A stretch of DNA of 64,000 nucleotides from an uncultured bacterium (GTDB taxonomy: Bacteria; Bacillota; Clostridia; Lachnospirales; Lachnospiraceae): NCBI GenBank assembly GCA_948467735.1, contig CAOKFN010000006.1:1-64000 (forward strand), in the 5' to 3' direction. Positions 26,255-35,887 of the stretch are shown here, piece by piece (positions within the stretch are counted from its first letter, which is position 1; the number at the start of each line of letters is the position of its first letter). Below the pieces are notes generated by a model, which saw nothing but the letters and a program-made list of their open reading frames with translations, did no database searches and had not been told where the DNA came from. The position numbers and the translations under genes were made by a program.

Positions 26255-27826
26255 TTATTCCTCATTTATTTCGACTATCTTTATTTCTTTTCTTTCTAAA
26301 AATATATTTTTATCTACGCACTTCGCAAATTTACCAAAGAGCATTGCACATACGCTAAAACCGCTGGCAGGTGATGGAATCATAATCCTTCCCTCAGCCA
26401 TTAACTGCAAATCCTTATAGCTGTTTCTCCCGCTATTTCCCTCAACATAAATCAATCTGTCTTTGATAATATTAAGCCCAAGTTCCTCTTCGTTCTCCCT
26501 ACACCATTCCATGGAATCAGAAAAAAGAAAATACTTAATTCCATCCCGACGCATTTTTTCTATTTCACTAATTGCCGCCTTATAATATCCCGAATCTAAC
26601 ATCCAGTCAGAATATATCTTTTCCCCCCGCCTCACATGTATAATTACAGAATAGCATTTTTGTATTTCTTCACAGATTTTCTTATTTTCCGCATCCTCCA
26701 GTGCTGGAAACCGCATAATAGACTGTATCCACTCACCTTTGGTAAACAAGCTGTCTTTTATATCTCCGGAGGTGGCAAGTACGGATAAATATGCATTATG
26801 GCAATTTTCATCTAATAACCACTTCATCTTGTTATAATCCTCGGAATCATTCAGATAAATATTGATAAAACTTGTTTCATATAACATACTGATAAGATTA
26901 TTTTGATACTCTATGCCAACATTATCCCTTATCAAACTGACCGAATATCCCATTTTTTCCAATATCTCAGGAGTTTGAGAAAACTTCTGTCCACAGCTCC
27001 AGTCAATATATGCGCTCCAATCGTCATGGGAAAAATATCCACTTAATAACGGCAGCTTTAAATCAAATATATATCCTAATTCCAATCCCTCAAATTGAAA
27101 ATGAGATATCACTTTATAAGCCTCTTCCGCACACTTTACTGCCTCTTTTTCATCAATATGATAATTCCACATCAATTCATCTACGAATTTTTCTTTACCG
27201 GCCAGACTATTTCTTATGTAATTTCCTGAATCATCCAAAATTATTTTCCTATGTGTCATTTGCGCTATTTTAACAGCAAACACATACAAAAATATCTGAC
27301 AGGCCAATCCGGCTCCAATCGGAATCAATACTACCTCTTGCGTATCGTCCAATTTCTCTGTCTCAACCTGCTTTAATCCTGATGCCCCCCCCATTGCCTC
27401 TATCAATTTTTTCTCTGTCAAACAGGCTTTTGTCCGCTCCTTGACTATGCACTCATTACTTGGAATATTATTTCTATCCTGAAGAAAGTTCCTGTAATCA
27501 ATTTTTAAGGTTCTGCAGCTTTCTTCCATCCTGCTGATACAATCTTTCTTACCGGCTATAAAAACAATCAGACAGATCACAGGTTTTATTTTCTCAAGAA
27601 TATCAGGTGCGATTTCTTCATCGACTTCCAGCCTCAGCATATTTCTTGCACCAATTGCGCCGACGGCAGTTATTTCATTCGCCAGCCTTTCATTCAGGAG
27701 ACTGCTTCTCAGGCATAATTGAAATCTTTCTATATTTTTATATTCATTTTTAATAGATATAATTTTTTCACGAAATTCTTCCACGCTCTCTATCCTGACA
27801 CGAATTAACGATATACTGCTCACCAT
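26255..27826 (-). CDS. GT11-like glycosyltransferase with N-terminal extension, carrying a G8 tract
   Basis: The protein has 523 residues. From about residue 170 on it resembles GT11: PIGAGLACQIFLYVFAVKIA in place of the usual GLGNQ start, then IIHVRRGEKIYS (HxRRGD-like, near residue 400) and FLFSDSMEWCRE. The first 165 residues are of unknown type. At codons about 146-148 an eight-G tract lies between the two parts and is in frame here. A change of one G would leave only the N-terminal extension. GGAGG is 10 nt upstream of the ATG. Confidence 0.65.
   Translation of the reverse strand: MVSSISLIRVRIESVEEFREKIISIKNEYKNIERFQLCLRSSLLNERLANEITAVGAIGARNMLRLEVDEEIAPDILEKIKPVICLIVFIAGKKDCISRMEESCRTLKIDYRNFLQDRNNIPSNECIVKERTKACLTEKKLIEAMGGASGLKQVETEKLDDTQEVVLIPIGAGLACQIFLYVFAVKIAQMTHRKIILDDSGNYIRNSLAGKEKFVDELMWNYHIDEKEAVKCAEEAYKVISHFQFEGLELGYIFDLKLPLLSGYFSHDDWSAYIDWSCGQKFSQTPEILEKMGYSVSLIRDNVGIEYQNNLISMLYETSFINIYLNDSEDYNKMKWLLDENCHNAYLSVLATSGDIKDSLFTKGEWIQSIMRFPALEDAENKKICEEIQKCYSVIIHVRRGEKIYSDWMLDSGYYKAAISEIEKMRRDGIKYFLFSDSMEWCRENEEELGLNIIKDRLIYVEGNSGRNSYKDLQLMAEGRIMIPSPASGFSVCAMLFGKFAKCVDKNIFLERKEIKIVEINEE
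27385..27392 (-). repeat. Poly-G tract (G8) inside the GT11-like gene, in frame
   Basis: Eight consecutive C on the plus strand are eight G on the coding strand, reading Met-Gly-Gly-Ala. The gene is open in this sequence. The tract sits between the extension and the catalytic part, so slippage would switch the enzyme off. Confidence 0.8.
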
Positions 27827-27872
27827 TCTGATTTATCCTCCATAAGAAATATCATCAAAAAACTTATCATAT

Positions 27873-28739
27873 CTACAAATATCTCTCCACCATCTCCAGC
27901 GGCTCCAAACTCTCATACCCCATCTCAAACGCCCTTGATGCATCGATACGAAACGGCTGCCTGAGACTATCGTCAATTTGTATCTTTGACGAGGAACCCG
28001 CAAGCTCTTTGATCCTCCCCACAATCTCCCTGATAGACGCCCCCTTCCTGCATGCAAGAACCAAGGTGTCATATTTCCATTCCTCCAGCTCTATGAGACG
28101 TCCGATGAACTTAGACAGATCCTCTATCCAGACAAAATTCCCGGTTCTAAAATCCGGCGTATAAATGGTGATATCCTCTCCTTTTTTCAGCTTTTCCGCC
28201 ACGTTCGTAAGCCACACGCCGCTTGCGCCCGGTCCAATTACCCCCGGCATTCTAAGACTTATCCCTTTCACGAAACCGCACTCTTTCAGAATCATTTCCC
28301 CCATATATTTGGTAATTCCATAAGCATCCGGATTAATGCGGTCACTCTCCTCATTCAATACTCCGCCTTTGATCTGTCCATAAATACCAATGCTGGAAAG
28401 ATTAATGACTCTTTTTACGGAATGCGTCCGGGCAAAGTTTATAATATTTTCCATGGCATCCACATTGTTATGCTTAAAACTGTTAAAGTCCTGTACGTCG
28501 TATGCCCACTGTTCACTTTTTCTGCCGGGCCGTTCCCCTGCCGCATGGACAATAACATCAAAAGCTCCCTCTAATTCCACTGCTTGACTCAAATCAGCCT
28601 TTACCGCTCGAAACGGAAACTCTCCGACCGTTTTCCTGTATGTTCCCGTCACTTCATACCCTTGTCCCTGAAGATATCCGGCGACAGCAGAACCGATATA
28701 ACCGCTCGCCCCCGTAACTAATACTTTTCCACCCTTCAC
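27873..28739 (-). CDS. NAD-dependent epimerase/dehydratase (extended SDR)
   Basis: The protein has 288 residues. It starts VLVTGASGYIGSAVAG (nucleotide-binding GxxGxxG), then has IVHAAGERPG, NLSSIGIYG and the catalytic Tyr-x3-Lys in AYGITKYMGE. The start is a GTG at 28739, 8 nt after GAGG and 10 bp after the transketolase stop; the longer open frame upstream overlaps that gene and is not used. It forms an operon with the two transketolase half-genes, so it probably acts on the same sugar product. Confidence 0.8.
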   Translation of the reverse strand: MKGGKVLVTGASGYIGSAVAGYLQGQGYEVTGTYRKTVGEFPFRAVKADLSQAVELEGAFDVIVHAAGERPGRKSEQWAYDVQDFNSFKHNNVDAMENIINFARTHSVKRVINLSSIGIYGQIKGGVLNEESDRINPDAYGITKYMGEMILKECGFVKGISLRMPGVIGPGASGVWLTNVAEKLKKGEDITIYTPDFRTGNFVWIEDLSKFIGRLIELEEWKYDTLVLACRKGASIREIVGRIKELAGSSSKIQIDDSLRQPFRIDASRAFEMGYESLEPLEMVERYL

Positions 28740-28749
28740 CTTATATCCC

Positions 28750-29661
28750 TCACAAATTCTTTTTAATTTGTTCCACAATATCCCTGCAGGAAAGATGGTT
28801 GATTTCCCGCATGTCCGCTCTGTTTCCGCATCCCGACGCAGTACAGTCCAGCCCCATCCTGATAAATACCGCCGGCCTGCCGCTTTCTGCGATACATTCT
28901 GCCGCGGCGCTTCCCAGACCGCCATATATACTATGTTCTTCCAATGTAATCACAAACCGGGTTTCACAGACAGCATTTAGAATCAATTCCTTATCAATAG
29001 GCTTGACCATGGGCATATCAATCACTCTGACAGAAATACCTTCTTCCAAGAGCAATGCCGCTGCCTGCAGAGCTTCCTGAATTACGGATCCCATTGCAAT
29101 AATGGCCGCATCCTTCCCCTGCCGCACAACCGAGCCTTTGCCCATTGTAAATTTATAATCCTCCTCATACATCTCCGGTTCCCGGAATCCCTCCAGCCTG
29201 AGATAGACCGGACCGTTATGTGCATAGGCAAATTTCACCGCTTCCCTTGCCTCTATGGGGGATGCGGGCGTAATCACAAGCAGATTGGGCAGAGTCCTGA
29301 GAAGCGCCAGCTCCTCCGTCCCCTGATGCGTCGGACCCATACTGCTGCTCACAAGCCCGGCGGATCTGCCCAGAAATTTTACATTCTGTCTGCCAATGCA
29401 GACATCGTTTCTGATAAATTCAAATGCCCTCATAGACATAAAATTGGTAATGGTATAGAGAAACGGAATCTTCCCGCAGGACGCCAAGCCCGCAGCACTA
29501 CCCACCATATTTGCTTCCGCTATCCCATAATCCATGTACTGATTCGGAAACTCTATCCGGATTCTGTCATATATTTCATTTCGATTGTCCGCGGTAAGCG
29601 CCATCACCCTTTTGTCCTGTTTTACCAAATCATAGACAACCTGTGTCGCCGCATTCCTCAT
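28750..29661 (-). CDS. Transketolase, C-terminal (pyrimidine-binding) subunit
   Basis: This protein of 303 residues is the second half of a split transketolase. The conserved MDYGIAEANMVGSAAGLA and GPTHQGTEELALLR stretches are present, and the C-terminal domain has ITLEEHSIYGGLGSAAAE. It pairs with the N-terminal subunit, whose stop overlaps this start in an ATGA. Split transketolases in glycan loci usually serve a dedicated sugar pathway. Making sedoheptulose 7-phosphate for the heptose pathway of this locus would fit, but is inference. Confidence 0.85.
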   Translation of the reverse strand: MRNAATQVVYDLVKQDKRVMALTADNRNEIYDRIRIEFPNQYMDYGIAEANMVGSAAGLASCGKIPFLYTITNFMSMRAFEFIRNDVCIGRQNVKFLGRSAGLVSSSMGPTHQGTEELALLRTLPNLLVITPASPIEAREAVKFAYAHNGPVYLRLEGFREPEMYEEDYKFTMGKGSVVRQGKDAAIIAMGSVIQEALQAAALLLEEGISVRVIDMPMVKPIDKELILNAVCETRFVITLEEHSIYGGLGSAAAECIAESGRPAVFIRMGLDCTASGCGNRADMREINHLSCRDIVEQIKKNL

Positions 29662-30485
29662 ATCTTCTCAAGCTCCTTCAGCGAAATCCCCATGTCATCG
29701 CACACCGCCGCCCATTCATTTTCTTTCGGCACTCTGCTGTGCCATTCGGTACTATTCTCCGCCGCAGGCACTCCTTTTCCCTTTACGGTATCCGCAATCA
29801 ATATGGTTGGTCGATTAGTACAGTTCTTCGCATCTTCAAACGCACGGCCAAGCTCTGCAAAATCATGACCGTTCACACACAGCACATTCCATTTAAAAGC
29901 TTTCCATTTATCAATCATTGGATCAAGAGGGGCTATTTCGGACACCCAGCTGCTTGCCTGCAGCCTGTTGCGATCCATCACCACAGTCAAGTTTCCCAAA
30001 CCATGATTACCGGCAAACATGGCGGCTTCCCATACGGAGCCTTCCTCCGCTTCTCCGTCTCCGATAATCACATATGTTCTGTAAAACCTGCCGTCCACCT
30101 TAGCTGCCAGCGCCGTTCCCGTGGCAAAACAGATCCCATGTCCTAGGGAGCCTGTGGCCGTCTCAATTCCGGGAAGAGAAATATGAGGATGCCCCCCAAG
30201 TCTGGTATTCTTTTGATAATACGTCAGAAGTTCCTCCCTTGGGAAATATCCTGCCCGCGCCAGCACCGCATAAAGCGCCGCACATCCATGACCCTTGCTC
30301 AAAATAACCCTATCCCTGTCGTCGGAAAATCTCTTCTCCCAGTCAATGACAGGTCTAAAATACAATTCCGTAAATATATCAACACAGGAAAGCGCAGGCG
30401 CCATATGTCCTGTTCGTGACACATAAAACATACGCAATAAATCGACTCTTATTTCATGTGCGATTTTTTCAAGCGTCATTGCCAT
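29658..30485 (-). CDS. Transketolase, N-terminal (diphosphate-binding) subunit
   Basis: The protein has 275 residues. It carries RVILSKGHGCAALYAVLA, GHPHISLPGIETATGSLGHG, and the thiamine-diphosphate motif IGDGEAEEGSVWEAAMFAG. AAGGG lies 7 nt before the ATG at 30485. It forms one catalytic unit with the next gene (4-bp overlap). Confidence 0.86.
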   Translation of the reverse strand: MAMTLEKIAHEIRVDLLRMFYVSRTGHMAPALSCVDIFTELYFRPVIDWEKRFSDDRDRVILSKGHGCAALYAVLARAGYFPREELLTYYQKNTRLGGHPHISLPGIETATGSLGHGICFATGTALAAKVDGRFYRTYVIIGDGEAEEGSVWEAAMFAGNHGLGNLTVVMDRNRLQASSWVSEIAPLDPMIDKWKAFKWNVLCVNGHDFAELGRAFEDAKNCTNRPTILIADTVKGKGVPAAENSTEWHSRVPKENEWAAVCDDMGISLKELEKI

Positions 30486-30546
30486 TTCTACACCCTTCTG
30501 TCTGCTTTGGCAGGCTTCCATATTTCGTTCTGCTTTCTATAACATC

Positions 30547-31623
30547 CTATATCGCATATAATACTGTATCAATAGGCATCTCCGTATAATGCCGCATGTA
30601 AAATCGATAATCATCCCTGTAGCTTTGAATCAGCAGCGGAATATTTAGAATGTCATCCTTTTTATGGTAGACCGCGATGGCCAGTTTGGGCTTAAACGCT
30701 CTAATCGAATCCGCCGCACCCTTAAGCATCTCCATCTCCAGACCTTCGATATCAGCTTTAATAAACGTCAATTCACGGCCGCCCATAATGCTGTCAACGG
30801 ACCTTACCTTTATTTCCTGTTCCCCTTCCTCATCAAAATGAGAAGTATACAAAGCCTGCGCCATGAATCTAGCCGTACCATCTTTCTCCGCAGCCCCGGC
30901 CTGATAATATTCTATTTTATCCAGTCCTTCCGTATTGGCCTTTAACTGTTTATAATTTGCTTCATCCGGTTCAACTGCAATAATTTGTTTATACCTGCCG
31001 CCAACCGCCTGACAAAAACTATGGACTGTATCTCCTGTATATGCTCCCAGATCAAGAAATACCTCCCTGTCCGTAAAACTCATAATATCAGAGGTAAAAT
31101 ATTGCTCCTCGACATTATCCCGTATTTCTTCTATCAATTTTCGATTTCGGGAGATTTTATAATTCAACAAATTTTCAAAAACATGTACCGATCTTTCATC
31201 ACAAAGCAGTTCTTTCACCCTGTCTATCCGATCCATATTTTCCGTGTAATATTGCAGGTAATCCAATTCATTTTCCCATAAATAAAAATCTGACCATCTT
31301 ACACTCTCATATAAAAACGGATATGTTTCCTTTAATTTCCGAATAATCACACTGGGACTATAGGATGCGATAAGAATAACTTCATTACCCCTCCTATGTT
31401 CGACAAATTCATCAAGAGAAATTACTTTGATTCCGCAGTATGTATTTCCCTGCTTCTTTACATCATCATCCACAAAACACGCTATGGGAATATGATATGC
31501 ACAAAGAACGCTCACATAATTTCTTCCCGCATCCGAGGCGCCATACAGCGCCACGCTGCCGCCCGTTTTTCGCAGTTCCTGTATCAAAGTTATCATTTCA
31601 TTGGATTTTTTCCCAAGCACCAT
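30547..31623 (-). CDS. Rossmann-like domain fused to an FkbM-family methyltransferase
   Basis: The protein has 358 residues. Residues about 23-110 are the shared module (VALYGASDAGRNY, CFVDDDVKKQGN). Residues about 180-358 are an FkbM-type SAM methyltransferase: VFLDLGAYTGDTVHSF as motif I, VEPDEANY, and FIKADIEGLEMEMLKGA, with the end IAVYHKKDD. Such enzymes O-methylate sugars. It is one of three proteins of this design in 5 kb. GAGGAG lies 8 nt before the ATG. Confidence 0.82.
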   Translation of the reverse strand: MVLGKKSNEMITLIQELRKTGGSVALYGASDAGRNYVSVLCAYHIPIACFVDDDVKKQGNTYCGIKVISLDEFVEHRRGNEVILIASYSPSVIIRKLKETYPFLYESVRWSDFYLWENELDYLQYYTENMDRIDRVKELLCDERSVHVFENLLNYKISRNRKLIEEIRDNVEEQYFTSDIMSFTDREVFLDLGAYTGDTVHSFCQAVGGRYKQIIAVEPDEANYKQLKANTEGLDKIEYYQAGAAEKDGTARFMAQALYTSHFDEEGEQEIKVRSVDSIMGGRELTFIKADIEGLEMEMLKGAADSIRAFKPKLAIAVYHKKDDILNIPLLIQSYRDDYRFYMRHYTEMPIDTVLYAI

Positions 31624-31628
31624 AATTT

Positions 31629-32759
31629 TTACTCCTCTTTCATCCTTTCATCCGGTATACAATATAACACTGTTTCGGAATCTATAAATGAGTGATGACG
31701 TATAAGAAAATGATAATTCTCAAGTTTCTCAAAAAGATACAGCGGTATCTCCACAACATCACTTACAGAATGGTATAACGATATCGCCATAATGGGCCGA
31801 CAATTCCTGATAGAAGAGATGCCCCCCCCAATCGCATTTAACTCCGCCCCTTCAATATCCATTTTAATAAAATCGAATTTCATATCTCCAAAGTAATCGT
31901 CAATGGACACCACGTCGATTGCGACGCCGTCTGTATCATTATCAACCTTTCCCCCTGCAATATCATCCGATTTGACATTCAAATACGCCTTTCCTGAAGC
32001 ATCCCATACTCCCTTGTTGATTGGCAGAAATCTTCCCTCCAAAGAATTTTTTCTAATATTCTCCTGCATAATGCCAAACAGTTCCTGATTCACTTCAAAA
32101 GAGTATACTTTATCATAAGCAATCCCATGCCGATCTAACGCCGTCATCAAATCTCCTGTAAATCCGCCGCAATCAATCACAATAGGATGTTCCGGCAATG
32201 CCTCCAATACTTCTTTGATAAAATAGCAATCTTCCCTTGATACCACATCAAAAAAATAAGAATATCGCATCCTGCCGGACTCACTCACCACATTTAGAAT
32301 TTTTTTCAATATTTGCTTAGATTCCATATCATTGATCTTATCAATCACGATCTGAACTTTATTCTGAAAAATTTCTATTTCTTCCTTGGGCAGAGACACT
32401 TTATAAAAAGAATTTTTGTAATACCTGTCAATCAACATGGAAAACGGTTCATATACCACCGCGCTAATTCCCTCCAGCCTTCCAAGAATCGGTCCGGCAA
32501 AAACACTTGTAAGAATTACATTCACCTTTTCGTTTTGACAAAATTCCTTCAGCTTATCAAAGGAAATAACCCGTATATCATGAAAACTGGTTTCCCATTT
32601 ATTGTAATCATCATCACAGAAATAGTGAACCGCTATGGAATGCTCTTGAAAAATCTTTAATAATCGCTCCCCATTACCGCCCGCTCCGTACATGACAGAA
32701 ATTCCATTTTCTAATTCTGTCTTTAAACTGTCAATATTATCAAGATTTATTGATTTCAT
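31629..32759 (-). CDS. Rossmann-like domain fused to an FkbM-family methyltransferase, carrying a G8 tract
   Basis: The protein has 376 residues. The shared module is at about residues 18-100 (ISVMYGAGGNGERL, FCDDDYNKWE). The FkbM domain follows with VIDCGGFTGDLMTAL, SFEVNQELF and FIKMDIEGAELNAIGGG. The G8 tract encodes the Gly-Gly-Gly at about codons 310-312 and is in frame. Slippage there would remove the last 65 residues, including the conserved MAISLYHSVSD part. It lies 5 bp upstream of the next FkbM gene. Confidence 0.82.
   Translation of the reverse strand: MKSINLDNIDSLKTELENGISVMYGAGGNGERLLKIFQEHSIAVHYFCDDDYNKWETSFHDIRVISFDKLKEFCQNEKVNVILTSVFAGPILGRLEGISAVVYEPFSMLIDRYYKNSFYKVSLPKEEIEIFQNKVQIVIDKINDMESKQILKKILNVVSESGRMRYSYFFDVVSREDCYFIKEVLEALPEHPIVIDCGGFTGDLMTALDRHGIAYDKVYSFEVNQELFGIMQENIRKNSLEGRFLPINKGVWDASGKAYLNVKSDDIAGGKVDNDTDGVAIDVVSIDDYFGDMKFDFIKMDIEGAELNAIGGGISSIRNCRPIMAISLYHSVSDVVEIPLYLFEKLENYHFLIRHHSFIDSETVLYCIPDERMKEE
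31822..31829 (-). repeat. Poly-G tract (G8) inside an FkbM methyltransferase gene, in frame
   Basis: Eight G on the coding strand directly follow the conserved DIEGAELNAI motif, in a position equivalent to the catalytic-domain core. The gene is open in this sequence. Confidence 0.8.
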
Positions 32760-32838
32760 ACATCCTCCTAAGTAAATTCACTGAACAACAGCGCAAAATA
32801 TAAAGTCCTTTCTGCATTCAGGAGCTGCTTTCACCATA

Positions 32839-33503
32839 TCACTTACAGCACAATGCCGCTATATAACAACTGAACGGATAAAATCCCGTATTCACCGTTT
32901 CATCATTCATCCCAAATATAAATACATTTCTAAATCTTTCTTGAAATAACTCATATAATCTTTTTTGATCAAAATTGTTGATATGCGCTTTCTTATTAAT
33001 TGGATTTGCATACGGATACAAGGTAACATTTGGCGTGCCTATCACCGCAAAACCATTTTCATTCAAATTATCATATATTGTATCCCTGAAAAGCATCTCT
33101 TTTTCCTTTGGTATATGCTCAATTACATCCAGAGAGATAACAACGTCTACCCCCCCCCGAAAAATTTCCCAAGAAAATCCGCCTCTTCAAAATGAAGGAT
33201 ATCATCCTCAAGATTCTCTTTGGCCCATTTGATTGCATCAGCATCAAAATCCACCCCCAGTATTGACTCAGCATCAATATTCTGGCGAATCATCAAATCA
33301 CCGATTCCGTCATTGCATCCAAAATCAATTATTTTCAATCCCCGACGATTTCGCATCATCTGCATTCCAAATTTATATCTTGCCAGAATAAACAACATCC
33401 CTGTAAGCGACGTCCTCATTGTGCTTGATATTTTCGGACTTAATGTCAACGGTTCCGCCTTCATTTCCCGCATTACTTCCTGCCAGCGTTCCAATTCCGT
33501 CAT
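32839..33503 (-). CDS. Class I SAM methyltransferase, frameshifted at a G9 tract (probable phase-OFF state)
   Basis: Two open frames, 33147-33503 and 32839-33096, together make one methyltransferase. The first half has IIDFGCNDGIGD (motif I) and GVDFDADAIKWA, and ends in Gly-Gly-Gly-stop at the G9 tract. With 10 or 7 G the frame continues as VDVVISLDVIEHIPKEKEM, the expected post-motif, then into the second frame, giving about 220 residues. The join point and the restored sequence are convincing. A sequencing error in the homopolymer is the alternative to phase variation. GGAG lies 9 nt before the ATG at 33503. Confidence 0.82.
33150..33158 (-). repeat. Poly-G tract (G9) that breaks a methyltransferase gene
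   Basis: Nine G on the coding strand are followed directly by TAG in the current frame. Ten G, or seven, restore the reading frame of the downstream half. Confidence 0.9.
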
Positions 33504-33516
33504 TTGTCAAATCTCC

Positions 33517-34590
33517 TTAAATAAAATTAATATGGTCGTAATTTACGTCAAAATATGCCTGAATCAACTCATTTCTTTCCTGATACACACAAAAATTTCT
33601 ACAGGCTTCTTGAGGCTTCAGCTGTTCCAGCCTTTTTCTTGTTTCTTCCGAATACCATGCCTCCCGAAAGCTCTTGTCCCTTAGATCCGCCACGACAGCC
33701 TTGGAATCATACGCTCTGGTATGGCACAGATATATCTTCTGATCCGCGGCAATCACGGTAACAAGCCTGCATGTATAACAGACCGGAAAGGACTGTGCGG
33801 TAAAATTTTTATCCATCCAGTCATTTTCATAACTGTTAGTGATCTGAAATCCTCCCCCTTCCAGTTCTCGCTTTGCCCTGTGAATCTGCTCGATAACCTC
33901 ATCCTTTATCTCGTCATGATAATGCTGCTCATTCATCACCACTGCGGCATACTTTATATTGTCCACACCCAGCTCTTTCAGCAGTTTTGCCGCCTCATAA
34001 ACTCTTTTATAATTTGACCTGCTAATCACATAATTGACGCCTAAAACACAGTCCCTGCTCTTATTTTGGGCAAAATCGGAAATATTCCCGATTACTTTTT
34101 CAAAAGACCTTACCGAAATACCGCGAAGCTTCGCATATTCCTCTCCGTCAGGCGAGTCAAAAGAAATTCTGATCCATTTGGCATCATAAAATGCTTCGGC
34201 TCTTTCACCATCCAGCAGCTCCCCGTTGGTAATCAGGGACAAGTCAATGTTATTCTCTTTTACTTTTTTTACCGTCTCAAGAATATAAGGATAAGTCAAA
34301 GGCTCCCCTCCGCCGGAAAATGTTACCGCTCTTACACCCATTTCACCCATATCTTCAATTATTTCCAGCATCTTTTCCTTTGGGATCATATCCATATGAT
34401 TGATTGCATCCCTGTTCTCAGTCTTCTGATCCGTGCTGCCGGAACCATATGTACAATACGCGCAATGATGATTACATAAATTGGTTGGTTTTATCCTGAT
34501 ATAATAAGGGGCGCCTATCTCACCCCTTTCAATCAAGTCCAGCGCATCCTTATGGTGAAATACCTTAACGGAGCTGTACATATTCTTCAT
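33517..34590 (-). CDS. Radical SAM/SPASM protein
   Basis: This protein of 357 residues has the usual order: radical SAM core first, with CNHHCAYC as the Cx3Cx2C site and TFSGGGEPLTYP, then a SPASM-like tail with Cys residues in FPVCYTCRL, YLCHT, and EACRNFC. Such proteins modify peptides or carbohydrates, or act as maturases. GGAGG lies 7 nt before the ATG at 34590. It sits between two slippage-broken methyltransferase genes. Confidence 0.85.
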   Translation of the reverse strand: MKNMYSSVKVFHHKDALDLIERGEIGAPYYIRIKPTNLCNHHCAYCTYGSGSTDQKTENRDAINHMDMIPKEKMLEIIEDMGEMGVRAVTFSGGGEPLTYPYILETVKKVKENNIDLSLITNGELLDGERAEAFYDAKWIRISFDSPDGEEYAKLRGISVRSFEKVIGNISDFAQNKSRDCVLGVNYVISRSNYKRVYEAAKLLKELGVDNIKYAAVVMNEQHYHDEIKDEVIEQIHRAKRELEGGGFQITNSYENDWMDKNFTAQSFPVCYTCRLVTVIAADQKIYLCHTRAYDSKAVVADLRDKSFREAWYSEETRKRLEQLKPQEACRNFCVYQERNELIQAYFDVNYDHINFI

Positions 34591-34656
34591 TCTGCTTCCT
34601 CCCTTAAAATCAACATTATTCGGGTGCCAAAACATTAAAGTCACCAACCGTCCGAA

Positions 34657-35713
34657 TCAGATTACGGCATACAAGACAATTTCATCTAAATATGTCGTAT
34701 AATTCCTAATATATAATCTGTAATCCGGCACAAATTTTTTTATCAACAACGGAATTTCCCACAAATCCTCAAATTTATGATAAATACAGATTGCAAGCTT
34801 CGGTTTACACTCTTGAATCGTCTTTTCCATTCCCTGCAAGGCTTTCAGCTCGCTTCCTTCAATATCCATCTTGACAAAAGTGACCTTTTTATCAGGCACG
34901 TCCAGATGATCAAAAGCGCACACCCTGATTTTATCTTCTCCATCCTCCTGAATCTGAGACGAACCGCCCTTTCCGGATAAAAATGTAATTTCCTCATCCT
35001 CATCATATAATCCCATCGGAAAAAGTCTGATATTATCTTGTTGATGATTGTCCGCCAAATTTCTGTAATTACATTCATCCGGTTCAAATGCATAAATGTA
35101 TTTAAACCTTCCCTTCGTATAATCAATAAAACCGTCTATCGTATCGCCGTCAAAAGCGCCTCCGTCAACAAATACTTCCTCTTCCGCCACATTCAAAATA
35201 TCTTCCGGAAAATACTGTCTGACGGAACATGTCCTAGCCAGCGCGTCAATATTTCCTATCAGTCTTGCTTCCACCACTGTTTTATATATCAGCTTAGATT
35301 CATAATCTTCCAAATAACCATATACCTCTCGCAGTTCATCCGCTTTTTTCTTAAAATCTTCACGATCGGCATATTCTATCAGCAGCTCGTTTGAAAAGTA
35401 TACGTCTGCCAAATCCAGCCCTGCTTTTTCAAGTTTTTTGTATGTCTCTCTCACATAATAATTTGAGATTACAATGAAAAATTTACCCCCCCCCTAGATT
35501 TTCCAGCGCGCTTTTCAGGGGCATCACCTGTATCCCTTCCACATCCCTGTTATTTCTGCTCAAATTATCATCAATAAAATACTTTACTTCAAGCAGCGGA
35601 TATCTCTTTCTTATATTAGCTAATGCAATTCTGCCATATTTCCCCGCACCATATAACGCAGCCGGAATATGGCTGCTCTCAGCATATTCTAACAGATTTC
35701 TATTAGTTTCCAT
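34657..35713 (-). CDS. Rossmann-like/FkbM methyltransferase, frameshifted at a G9 tract (probable phase-OFF state)
   Basis: Two frames, 35483-35713 and 34657-35454, make one protein. The first is the shared Rossmann-like module (AALYGAGKYGRIAL, YFIDDNLSRNN) and ends in Gly-Gly-Gly-stop at G9. With eight G it reads on through KFFIVISNYYVRETYKKL, the expected last strand of the module, into the FkbM domain (VFVDGGAFDGDTIDGF, FVKMDIEGSELKAL). The restored protein has about 351 residues, the same size as the intact paralogues. Reading requires loss of one G. AAGGG precedes the ATG at 35713. Confidence 0.85.
35486..35494 (-). repeat. Poly-G tract (G9) that breaks an FkbM methyltransferase gene
   Basis: Nine G on the coding strand are followed by TAA in frame. 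Eight G, the length found in the two intact G8 genes, restores the whole gene. Confidence 0.9.
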
Positions 35714-35887
35714 TATGAATCCCTTCTCTTCCTGATAGTTCTTCCTCTTCCAGTTTCATTTCCGCACTTCAATGTCCTACCAGACACACTCTGCTCTCCA
35801 TTTTGAAACTTTTGATACCACTTTATTTCTTTTTACTCTGATGATATTGCTTAATTCGACCGTTCTATTATTCAAACCACCATATTA

